DNA from: Pseudocolwellia sp049933045
Lineage (GTDB): Bacteria > Pseudomonadota > Gammaproteobacteria > Enterobacterales > Alteromonadaceae
NCBI RefSeq assembly: GCF_049933045.1
Contig: NZ_CP187926.1
Location: 3,782,001-3,846,000, forward strand
Length of the DNA stretch: 64,000 nt
Direction of reading: 5' to 3'
The stretch's first letter is position 1, and each line of letters opens with the position of its first letter. This document shows positions 55,720-64,000 of this stretch, piece by piece. The notes below the pieces were generated by a model. That model saw only the letters and a list, made by a program, of their open reading frames with translations, ran no database searches and was not told the DNA's origin. The position numbers and the translations under genes were made by a program.

Positions 55720-58700
55720 ATGAATATTTTTTCTAGATTATTTCCGAAGAATAATAAAGGCGTATCATCAGAGAACAAAATTGAAAATAAAGCATCATCA
55801 AAGCATCTTATGGCGCTTGAACCTCGCTTTATGTTTGATGCTGCGGGTGCCGTAACGGCTATTGATGTAGCTACTGAACAAGTGGTTAATGATCAAGCCA
55901 GTGCCTTTATCAAAGATAACTTTGTCTCGAAAGATTCAGTACAAATCGATAAAAGCACGATTGACTCAACTAATACACTGGATAATTCATTACCTCCATC
56001 ATCTAACCGAGTAAATGAAGATCTTATTGCGGCTATCTCAACACAAGATAATATTGATGCTTCTCCACTCGACTCTTCCTTAAATACAGAGCCAAGCATT
56101 ATTGCTTTTATTGATTTGAGTATAGAAAACGCTGATCAATTAGCTGCATCATTAGATGCTAATATCGAAATTATATTTATTGACCCTGCCAAAGGTGGCA
56201 TTGAGCAAATAGCCGATGCTTTAGATGGACGCACTGATATTGATGCTATTCATATATTAAGTCATGGTGATCAAGGTAGTTTGTCAATTGCAGGAACAGA
56301 AGTAACAGCAGATTCTATTAAAGGTGAACAGGCAAGCTTATTTACACGTATTGGTGAAAGCTTAACTGAAGCTGGCGATATGCTTATTTATGGTTGTAAT
56401 TTCGCTGCAGGTGAAGATGGAGCTGCAGCCGTTGATGCTTTAGCTGACATTACTAAGGCAGATATAGCTGCCTCAAATGATTTAACCGGCGCCGCAAATA
56501 AAGGTGGAGATTGGGATCTTGAAGTACATAGTGGAAAGGTAGAACAAGCTGCATTTGTTGCTGAAGACTTTTCTGATACGTTAGCTACAACAACACCTGT
56601 TAATACAATAGGTCCTCAAACAGGTGAATATGTTGTTACCGCAGATGGTGAACTTACTATTACTATTAAAGGTGCTGATGGTGGTAATGGTAGTGGTTCA
56701 GCTGGTGGGCAAGGTGCAACAATAACAGGAACATTTAATGTTACTGCAGGTCAAACTGTTCGTTTTGTTGTTGGTGAAGCTGGAGAAACTATAACTGAAA
56801 ATTCAGGTACTAGTGCGGGTGGTGGTGGTAGTACTGGTGTGTTTATCGACAATATACTTGTGCTTGTTGCTGGTGCTGGTGGTGGCGGTGATGATGCTGT
56901 TGGCGCTGGTGGCGGTGGCGGTAATACTGTTATTACAGGTGACACCGGTGGTGGTTTAACAGGTGGTACAGGTGGTACAGGTGGTTCAGGTGGAAGTGCG
57001 AGTGCATCTGGCGGTGGTGGTGCTGGTGGTGGTGGTATCAATACCGACGGAGAAACAGCTTTAGGGACAGGCGGCTCATCTGCAGATCTCATACCTAGCG
57101 ATGGTGTTACTTTAGCTGATGGCGGTGACGGTAATGTTAGTGGTTCTGCTGGTGGCCAAGGATTTACTGGTGGTGGTGGTGCTTCTCCATCATTCTCTGG
57201 TGGTGGTGGTGGTTATTCAGGTGGTGGATCTGCTGGTGGTAATGGCGGTGGCGGTGGAGGTGGTTCATTTATAGAAGCTTCTGCTATCTCAAGTAATAGT
57301 ATTGAAGGTAGTGACGGAGCAGGAAATGAATCTGACGGTGCTATTAAAATATCGCTTGAAGCGAACGCTGTACCCGTTATTTATTTAGACAATGATGGTG
57401 GTACAGAAACAGCTGTCGGTTGGCAGCATAATTCGCCTGCAAATACGCCAACAGCGACTGACTTTAACAGTGGAACTGTAGTAAGTGGTGATAATGAATT
57501 AGCTGGCACAGGTGTTTCTTTATTTTATGATAATACGAGAGTTCAAGTTAATGGCGTAAACTCTAATGACTTAGCTTCAGCTCGTATAAATGAGGATTAT
57601 ATACAATATGGTTTTACTACAGCGGCTTCGTTTGATAACCCTGTAAGCCTCAATGCTATATATAATGCTGACTGGAATGCAAATGGAAGTGTTGGCTATA
57701 AAGTTACAATTGATATATCAACCGACAATTTCGCCACATCCAATACGCTTATAGAAGATCACCAACTTGCTGAAACAGGTGGTGATGTTTACGAAGGTGT
57801 TTTCCAGAATATAGATGACTTTGAGATCACGGCAAATACCCATTATGAAATTCGTGTTTATATTTACGATAACAATGGTGGTACTGTTATTTATGATGAT
57901 CTACAACTATTCACTACAAGTCCAGCCTATAACTATAATAATACTTTCACTGAAAATGGTGACCCCGTTGCTATAGCTTCTCCTGATATTGCTATTGGAG
58001 ACGACGATAATACGGATATGTCTTCAGCTTCAATTGTATTAGCTAACCCTCAAACAGATGACCGTTTACTTGTTAATGGCTCTGCTGCTGCAAGTGGAAC
58101 ATTGGCAAGTGGTATAAGTTATACACGTACAGATACAGCTATTACCTTTTCTGGTGTAGCAACAACAGAAGATTATGAAACGGCTATTCAAACAATAGAG
58201 TTTGAAAATACAGGTGATAATCCAGATATCACATCTCGCAATATCGAAGTAACAGTTAATGACAGTGAATCGAATTCTAATACGGCTATTGCAACGATTG
58301 ACGTTATTCCCGTAAATGATGCCCCAGTAGCGGTTAATGACGGACCGGTTACCGTAACTGAAGATACTCCTTCTACAGGTAATGTACTCACAAACGATAG
58401 TGATCCAGAAAATGATACGTTAACGGTTACTCAATTTATTGTAAATGGAACAACTTATAGTGCTGGCGATGTTGCTACAACGGCAGGTGTAGGCTCACTT
58501 GTTATTAATAGTGACGGTTCATATACCTTTACCCCAGCGGCTAACTATAACGGTTCAGTTCCTAGTGCTACTTATACTGTAATTGATGGAAATGGCGGCA
58601 GTGATACAGCGGTATTAAGTTTTAGTAATGTTATTGCAGTAAATGATGCACCTATCGCTAATGATGATGGTCCTGTTGCCGTGATTGAAGATACACCTGT

Positions 58701-61700
58701 TAGTGGTGATTTATTAGATAACGACAGCGATGTTGACGGTAACAACCTAAAAATAATTCAGTTTATTGTTGATGGTGATAGTACTGTTCATACTGCTGGA
58801 GATACTGTGGTAATTTCTGGTATTGGTAGTCTATTAGTAAATGCTAATGGTACTTATACCTTTACGCCAAATTCAAACTATAACGGCGCAGTACCATTTA
58901 CCACATATACCATAAGCGATGGAAATGGTGGTAGCGATACAGCTATTCTAAGTTTTAGTAATGTTAGCCCTGTTGAAGATGCACCTATCGCATTTGATGA
59001 CGGTCCTTACACCGTAACGGCAGATACCCCATTTGCTGGAAATGTATTAACAAATGATACCGATGCGGAAAATGATACGTTAGCCGTGACTCAATTTATT
59101 GTTAACGGAACAACTTACACTGCGGGTAACACTGCAACAATTTCAGGTGTGGGTACATTAGTTATTAATGCTAATGGTAGTTTTAACTTTACGCCTGCAA
59201 ATAATTACAGCGGCGCAGTGCCTAGTGCTACTTATACTGTTACAGATAATAAAGGTGGGTTCGATACCGCCGTATTAAGTTTCAACGACATTGCTGCAAT
59301 TAATCATGCTCCTGAAGCTGTTAATGACGGTCCAGTGTCCGTGACCGAAGATACACCAGCAACGGGTAATGTCTTAACGAACGATAGTGATCCTGATAGT
59401 GATACGTTAGCGGTTACTCAATTTATTGTAAATGGAACAACTTATAGTGCTGGCGATGTTGCTACAACGGCAGGTGTAGGTGATTTAGTTATCAACAGCG
59501 ACGGTTCATTCACCTTTACGCCCGTTCTTAATTACAACGGCGCTGTACCAAGTGCGACCTATACGGTGAGCGACGGTACAGGCGAAGCCAATGAAAGCAG
59601 TACAGCCATCTTAAGTTTCACCGATGTTATTGCGGTAGATGATGCGCCAGAAGCGGTGGATGATGGTCCATTTGATGTGACCGAAGACACGCCTTCATCA
59701 GGCAGCGTATTAGGTAACGACACCGATATTGAAGACGATCCGCTCACCGTTGTTCAATTTATTATTGATGGCGATGCGACTGTGCATAGCGCAGGCGATA
59801 CCGCGACAATCGCGGGAGTCGGTACGTTACTTATCAACACCGATGGCACATTCACTTTCACTCCTGCACCTGATTATAACGGCGCAGTACCTAACACCAC
59901 ATACACCTTGGGCGATGGTAAAGGCGGTTTTGATACCGCGGTATTAAGCTTCAAAGATGTGGTTGCGGTGAACGATGCACCTGATGCAGTAGATGATGGT
60001 CCTGTGTCAGTGACCGAAGATACACCAGCAACGGGTAATGTGTTAACGAACGACAGTGATGCCGATGGCGAAACGCTTACGTTGACACAATTTGTGATTG
60101 ACGGCGATGCGACGATTTACAGCGCAGGCGATACCGCGACATTAACGGGTGTGGGAACACTCATTATCAACGCGAATGGCAGTTACACCTTTACGCCAAC
60201 ACCTGATTATAACGGACCTGTACCAAGTGCGACCTATACGGTGAGCGACGGTACAGGCGAAGCCAATGAAAGCAGTACCGCAGTCTTAAGTTTCACCGAT
60301 GTTATCGCGGTAGATGATGCGCCCGAAGCGGTGGATGATGGTCCATTTGATGTCACCGAAGATACGCCTGCGACAGGTAATGTATTAGGTAACGACACAG
60401 ATATTGAAAATGATCCGCTAACGGTTGTGCAATTCATTATTGATGGCGATGCGACTGTGCATAGCGCAGGCGATACCGCAACAATCGCCGGAGTCGGTAC
60501 GTTACTTATCAACACCGATGGCACATTCACTTTCACTCCTGCACTTAATTATAACGGCGCAGTACCCGATACCACATACACCTTAGGCGATGGTAAAGGC
60601 GGTTTTGATACCGCGGTATTAAGTTTCAAAGATGTTGTTGCGGTAAATGATGCACCTGATGCGGTGAATGATGGTCCTGTGTCAGTGACTGAAGATACAC
60701 CAGCAACGGGTAATGTCTTAACGAACGACAGTGATGCTGATGGCGAAACACTTACGTTAACGCAATTTGTGATCGACGGCGATGCAACGACTTACCTTGC
60801 GGGTACAACCGCGACGATAGCAGGCGTGGGTGATTTAGTTATTAACAGTGACGGTTCATTCACCTTTACGCCTGTTCTAAATTACAACGGCGCTGTGCCA
60901 AGTGCGACCTATACGGTGAGCGATGGTACAGGCGAAGCCAATGAAAGCAGTACAGCGGTCTTAAGTTTCAGTGATGTTATCCCTGTAGATGATGCACCCG
61001 AAGCGGTGGATGATGGCCCATTTGATGTGACCGAAGACACGCCTTCAACAGGTAATGTATTAGGTAACGACACAGATATTGAGAACGACCCATTAACCGT
61101 TGTGCAATTTATTATTGATGGTAATGCGACTGTGCATAGCGCAGGCGATACCGCAACAATCGCAGGAGTCGGTACTTTACTTATCAACACGGATGGTTCA
61201 TTTACATTTACCCCAGCACTTGATTATAACGGCGCAGTACCCGATACCACATACTCCTTGGGTGATGGTAAAGGCGGTTTTGATACCGCGGTATTGAGTT
61301 TCAATGATGTGGTTGCCGTGAACGATGCACCTGATGCAGTGAATGATGGTCCTGTGTCAGTGACCGAAGATACACCAGCAACGGGTAACGTGTTAACGAA
61401 CGACAGTGATGCAGACGGTAACCCACTTACGTTGACACAATTTGTGGTCGACGGCGATGCGACGATTTACAGCGCAGGCGATACCGCGACAATAGCGGGA
61501 GTCGGTACTTTATTGGTAAATGCTGACGGTACATTCACCTTTACCCCAGCGCTTAATTACAACGGCGCTGTGCCAAGCGCGACCTATACGGTGATCGATG
61601 GTACAGGCGAAGCCAATGAAAGCAGTACCGCAGTCTTAAGTTTCACCGATGTTATCGCGGTAGATGATGCGCCAGAAGCGGTAGACGATGGTCCATTTGA

Positions 61701-64000
61701 CGTCACCGAAGACACACCTTCATCAGGCAACGTATTAGGTAACGACACCGATATTGAAGGCGATCCGCTAGCGGTTGTGCAATTTATTATTGATGGTAAT
61801 GCGACTGTGTATAGCGCAGGCGATACGGCGACGATAGCAGGAGTCGGTACTTTACTTATCAACACCGATGGTTCATTTACATTTACCCCTGCACCTGATT
61901 ATAACGGCGCAGTACCTAACACCACATACACCTTGGGTGATGGTAAAGGCGGTTTCGATACCGCGGTATTAAGTTTCAATGATGTGGTTGCCGTGAACGA
62001 TGCACCTGATGCAGTGAATGATGGTCCTGTGTCAGTGACTGAAGATACACCAGCAACGGGTAATGTGTTAACGAACGACAGTGATGCCGATGGCGAAACG
62101 CTTACGTTGACACAATTTGTGATTGACGGCGATGCGACGATTTACAGCGCAGGCGATACCGCGACATTAACGGGTGTGGGAACACTCATTATCAACGCGA
62201 ATGGCAGTTACACCTTTACGCCAACACCTGATTATAACGGACCTGTACCAAGTGCGACCTATACGGTGAGCGACGGTACAGGCGAAGCCAATGAAAGCAG
62301 TACCGCAGTCTTAAGTTTCACCGATGTTATCGCGGTAGATGATGCGCCCGAAGCGGTGGATGATGGTCCATTTGATGTCACCGAAGATACGCCTGCGACA
62401 GGTAATGTATTAGGTAACGACACAGATATTGAAAATGATCCGCTAACGGTTGTGCAATTCATTATTGATGGCGATGCGACTGTGCATAGCGCAGGCGATA
62501 CCGCAACAATCGCCGGAGTCGGTACGTTACTTATCAACACCGATGGTTCATTTACATTTACCCCCGCACCTGATTATAACGGCGCAGTACCTAATACCAC
62601 GTACACCTTGGGCGATGGTAAAGGCGGTTTTGATACCGCGGTATTAAGTTTCAATGATGTTGTTGCCGTGAATGATGCACCTGATGCTGTGAATGATGGT
62701 CCTGTGTCAGTGACCGAAGATACACCAGCAACGGGTAATGTGTTAACGAACGACAGTGATGCCGATGGCGAAACGCTTACGTTGACACAATTTGTGATTG
62801 ACGGCGATGCGACGATTTACAGCGCAGGCGATACCGCGACATTAACGGGTGTGGGAACACTCATTATCAACGCGAATGGCAGTTACACCTTTACGCCAAC
62901 ACCTGATTATAACGGACCTGTACCAAGTGCGACCTATACGGTGAGCGACGGTACAGGCGAAGCCAATGAAAGCAGTACAGCAGTCTTAAGTTTCAGTGAT
63001 GTTATCGCGGTAGATGATGCGCCCGAAGCGGTGGATGATGGTCCATTTGATGTCACCGAAGATACGCCTGCGACAGGTAATGTATTAGGTAACGACACAG
63101 ATATTGAAAATGATCCGCTAACGGTTGTGCAATTCATTATTGATGGCGATGCGACTGTGCATAGCGCAGGCGATACCGCAACAATCGCCGGAGTCGGTAC
63201 GTTACTTATCAACACCGATGGCACATTCACTTTCACTCCTGCACTTAATTATAACGGCGCAGTACCCGATACCACATACACCTTAGGCGATGGTAAAGGC
63301 GGTTTTGATACCGCGGTATTAAGTTTCAAAGATGTTGTTGCGGTAAATGATGCACCTGATGCGGTGAATGATGGTCCTGTGTCAGTGACTGAAGATACAC
63401 CAGCAACGGGTAATGTCTTAACGAACGACAGTGATGCAGACGGAAACCCACTTACGTTGACACAATTTGTGATCGACGGTGATGCGACGACTTACCTTGC
63501 AGGTACAACTGCTACGATAGCAGGAGTAGGTACTTTATTAGTGAATGCTGATGGTACATTCACCTTTACGCCTGTTCTAAATTACAACGGCGCTGTACCG
63601 AGTGCGACCTATACGGTGAGCGATGGTACAGGCGAAGCCAATGAAAGCAGTACAGCGGTCTTAAGTTTCAGTGATGTTATCCCTGTAGATGATGCACCCG
63701 AAGCGGTGGATGATGGCCCATTTGATGTCACCGAAGACACGCCTTCAACAGGCAATGTATTAGGTAACGACACCGATATTGAAGACGATCCGCTAACGGT
63801 TGTTCAATTCTTTGTTAATGGCGATGCAACACTTTATAACGCAGGAGAAACAGCAATTATTGATGGTGTAGGTACATTAGTTATTAATAGTGACGGTGCT
63901 TTTACCTTTACACCTGAAGCTGATTATAACGGTTCAGTACCTATCGCCACATATACTGTAGAAGATAGCAATGGTGGGTTTGATAAGGGCGTTTTAAGTT
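55720..64000 (+). CDS. giant secreted LEPRxLF/DUF4347 cadherin-repeat protein, 5' part
   Basis: The frame is open from ATG 55720 to the window end (2760 codons seen). Residues 33-42, LEPRFMFDAA, match the N-terminal LEPRxLFDGA-type motif of very large type I-secreted proteins. DUF4347 spans about 126-275 with HILSHGDQG (His182) and YGCNFAAGEDG (Cys226). A glycine-rich region (about 303-545) resembles the ALK/LTK glycine-rich domain. A unique region of about 300 residues follows. From about residue 866 at least 17 cadherin-like repeats of 107-115 residues run on, each with a TEDTP start, an NDxD calcium-type loop and a YTFTP-xx-YNG core. Likely a surface adhesin; C-terminal secretion signals would lie outside the window. 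Confidence 0.9.
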   Translation, partial: MNIFSRLFPKNNKGVSSENKIENKASSKHLMALEPRFMFDAAGAVTAIDVATEQVVNDQASAFIKDNFVSKDSVQIDKSTIDSTNTLDNSLPPSSNRVNEDLIAAISTQDNIDASPLDSSLNTEPSIIAFIDLSIENADQLAASLDANIEIIFIDPAKGGIEQIADALDGRTDIDAIHILSHGDQGSLSIAGTEVTADSIKGEQASLFTRIGESLTEAGDMLIYGCNFAAGEDGAAAVDALADITKADIAASNDLTGAANKGGDWDLEVHSGKVEQAAFVAEDFSDTLATTTPVNTIGPQTGEYVVTADGELTITIKGADGGNGSGSAGGQGATITGTFNVTAGQTVRFVVGEAGETITENSGTSAGGGGSTGVFIDNILVLVAGAGGGGDDAVGAGGGGGNTVITGDTGGGLTGGTGGTGGSGGSASASGGGGAGGGGINTDGETALGTGGSSADLIPSDGVTLADGGDGNVSGSAGGQGFTGGGGASPSFSGGGGGYSGGGSAGGNGGGGGGGSFIEASAISSNSIEGSDGAGNESDGAIKISLEANAVPVIYLDNDGGTETAVGWQHNSPANTPTATDFNSGTVVSGDNELAGTGVSLFYDNTRVQVNGVNSNDLASARINEDYIQYGFTTAASFDNPVSLNAIYNADWNANGSVGYKVTIDISTDNFATSNTLIEDHQLAETGGDVYEGVFQNIDDFEITANTHYEIRVYIYDNNGGTVIYDDLQLFTTSPAYNYNNTFTENGDPVAIASPDIAIGDDDNTDMSSASIVLANPQTDDRLLVNGSAAASGTLASGISYTRTDTAITFSGVATTEDYETAIQTIEFENTGDNPDITSRNIEVTVNDSESNSNTAIATIDVIPVNDAPVAVNDGPVTVTEDTPSTGNVLTNDSDPENDTLTVTQFIVNGTTYSAGDVATTAGVGSLVINSDGSYTFTPAANYNGSVPSATYTVIDGNGGSDTAVLSFSNVIAVNDAPIANDDGPVAVIEDTPVSGDLLDNDSDVDGNNLKIIQFIVDGDSTVHTAGDTVVISGIGSLLVNANGTYTFTPNSNYNGAVPFTTYTISDGNGGSDTAILSFSNVSPVEDAPIAFDDGPYTVTADTPFAGNVLTNDTDAENDTLAVTQFIVNGTTYTAGNTATISGVGTLVINANGSFNFTPANNYSGAVPSATYTVTDNKGGFDTAVLSFNDIAAINHAPEAVNDGPVSVTEDTPATGNVLTNDSDPDSDTLAVTQFIVNGTTYSAGDVATTAGVGDLVINSDGSFTFTPVLNYNGAVPSATYTVSDGTGEANESSTAILSFTDVIAVDDAPEAVDDGPFDVTEDTPSSGSVLGNDTDIEDDPLTVVQFIIDGDATVHSAGDTATIAGVGTLLINTDGTFTFTPAPDYNGAVPNTTYTLGDGKGGFDTAVLSFKDVVAVNDAPDAVDDGPVSVTEDTPATGNVLTNDSDADGETLTLTQFVIDGDATIYSAGDTATLTGVGTLIINANGSYTFTPTPDYNGPVPSATYTVSDGTGEANESSTAVLSFTDVIAVDDAPEAVDDGPFDVTEDTPATGNVLGNDTDIENDPLTVVQFIIDGDATVHSAGDTATIAGVGTLLINTDGTFTFTPALNYNGAVPDTTYTLGDGKGGFDTAVLSFKDVVAVNDAPDAVNDGPVSVTEDTPATGNVLTNDSDADGETLTLTQFVIDGDATTYLAGTTATIAGVGDLVINSDGSFTFTPVLNYNGAVPSATYTVSDGTGEANESSTAVLSFSDVIPVDDAPEAVDDGPFDVTEDTPSTGNVLGNDTDIENDPLTVVQFIIDGNATVHSAGDTATIAGVGTLLINTDGSFTFTPALDYNGAVPDTTYSLGDGKGGFDTAVLSFNDVVAVNDAPDAVNDGPVSVTEDTPATGNVLTNDSDADGNPLTLTQFVVDGDATIYSAGDTATIAGVGTLLVNADGTFTFTPALNYNGAVPSATYTVIDGTGEANESSTAVLSFTDVIAVDDAPEAVDDGPFDVTEDTPSSGNVLGNDTDIEGDPLAVVQFIIDGNATVYSAGDTATIAGVGTLLINTDGSFTFTPAPDYNGAVPNTTYTLGDGKGGFDTAVLSFNDVVAVNDAPDAVNDGPVSVTEDTPATGNVLTNDSDADGETLTLTQFVIDGDATIYSAGDTATLTGVGTLIINANGSYTFTPTPDYNGPVPSATYTVSDGTGEANESSTAVLSFTDVIAVDDAPEAVDDGPFDVTEDTPATGNVLGNDTDIENDPLTVVQFIIDGDATVHSAGDTATIAGVGTLLINTDGSFTFTPAPDYNGAVPNTTYTLGDGKGGFDTAVLSFNDVVAVNDAPDAVNDGPVSVTEDTPATGNVLTNDSDADGETLTLTQFVIDGDATIYSAGDTATLTGVGTLIINANGSYTFTPTPDYNGPVPSATYTVSDGTGEANESSTAVLSFSDVIAVDDAPEAVDDGPFDVTEDTPATGNVLGNDTDIENDPLTVVQFIIDGDATVHSAGDTATIAGVGTLLINTDGTFTFTPALNYNGAVPDTTYTLGDGKGGFDTAVLSFKDVVAVNDAPDAVNDGPVSVTEDTPATGNVLTNDSDADGNPLTLTQFVIDGDATTYLAGTTATIAGVGTLLVNADGTFTFTPVLNYNGAVPSATYTVSDGTGEANESSTAVLSFSDVIPVDDAPEAVDDGPFDVTEDTPSTGNVLGNDTDIEDDPLTVVQFFVNGDATLYNAGETAIIDGVGTLVINSDGAFTFTPEADYNGSVPIATYTVEDSNGGFDKGVLS
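58315..64000 (+). repeat. tandem cadherin-like domain repeats (17 seen)
   Basis: Repeat boundaries (NDAP/DDAP codons) fall near 58315, 58642, 58975, 59305, 59638, 59968, 60313, 60643, 60988, 61318, 61663, 61993, 62338, 62668, 63013, 63343 and 63688. The first four copies differ from each other. From 59638 on, 330-bp type A and 345-bp type B units alternate strictly, giving a 675-bp super-repeat seen six full times plus a partial copy. Confidence 0.92.

Noticed and set aside
56751..57092. Proline-rich antisense open frame
   Set aside because: It is the complement of the glycine-rich coding segment (GGT/GGC codons read as proline), not a gene.
59559..63236. Regular antisense open frames of about 93-100 codons, one per 675-bp unit
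   Set aside because: They recur only because the sense repeats recur; they lack ribosome-binding sites and the sense frame is clearly the coding one.
55720..64000. CRISPR array or satellite DNA in the repetitive right end
   Set aside because: The repeats are hundreds of bases long, stay in one reading frame and encode a domain fold; there are no short repeat-spacer units.
1..64000. tRNA or rRNA genes
   Set aside because: I saw no cloverleaf with a TTCGA-type T-loop or any rRNA segment in the intergenic spaces; a tRNAscan run would settle it.

Overview
The window comes from the chromosome of an AT-rich marine gammaproteobacterium. The gene order def-fmt-rsmB-trkA, trkH-yigZ-pepQ, glyQS, gyrB-recF-dnaN-dnaA, rpmH-rnpA-yidD-yidC-mnmE, mioC-oriC-mnmG-rsmG-parAB-atp operon-glmU-glmS is the one used around the origin by Alteromonadales. 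Colwelliaceae (Colwellia or Thalassotalea type) is my best guess from base composition and order. This is inference, because there is no rRNA in the window.

Region 1 (1-40844) is conserved core. It carries protein maturation and tRNA/rRNA modification (def, fmt, rsmB, mnmE, mnmG, rsmG, tusA), potassium uptake (trkA, trkH), translation (glyQ, glyS, rpmH), RNase P protein, membrane insertion (yidD, yidC), replication (gyrB, recF, dnaN, dnaA), segregation (parA, parB), the nine-gene ATP synthase operon and amino-sugar synthesis (glmU, a DeoR-type regulator, glmS). The replication origin is visible between mioC and mnmG as DnaA boxes, about ten GATC sites and an AT-rich GATCTT-containing stretch. 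Two perfect parS sites lie inside recF, about 8 kb from that origin, and are the expected targets of the ParB encoded at 28.5 kb.

Region 2 (41110-54990) begins right after glmS and reads as an accessory catabolic region. One minus-strand unit encodes MarR, a zeta-class GST isomerase (MaiA-like), a class III CoA-transferase and a CitE-like lyase, facing a fumarylacetoacetate-hydrolase-type gene. A second minus-strand unit encodes an aldehyde dehydrogenase, an MpaB/DUF2236 haem oxygenase, an AttH/CrtC-like protein and an FSP1/NDH-2-like flavoprotein. Its upstream TetR regulator is frameshifted. A third group holds a GntR/FCD regulator, a VOC-fold protein and a FadL-like outer-membrane channel. 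I could read candidate operators for all three regulators. The whole suggests import and oxidative breakdown of a hydrophobic, unsaturated or aromatic compound; the substrate is not known.

Region 3 (54991-64000) is a 0.7-kb gene-free stretch, then the 5' part of a giant secreted protein (at least 2760 residues) that runs off the window. It has a LEPRxLF-like N-terminal motif, a DUF4347 domain with a clan-CD-like His/Cys pair, an ALK/LTK-type glycine-rich domain, and at least 17 cadherin-like repeats. The later repeats form a 675-bp two-domain super-repeat that is strongly homogenised.
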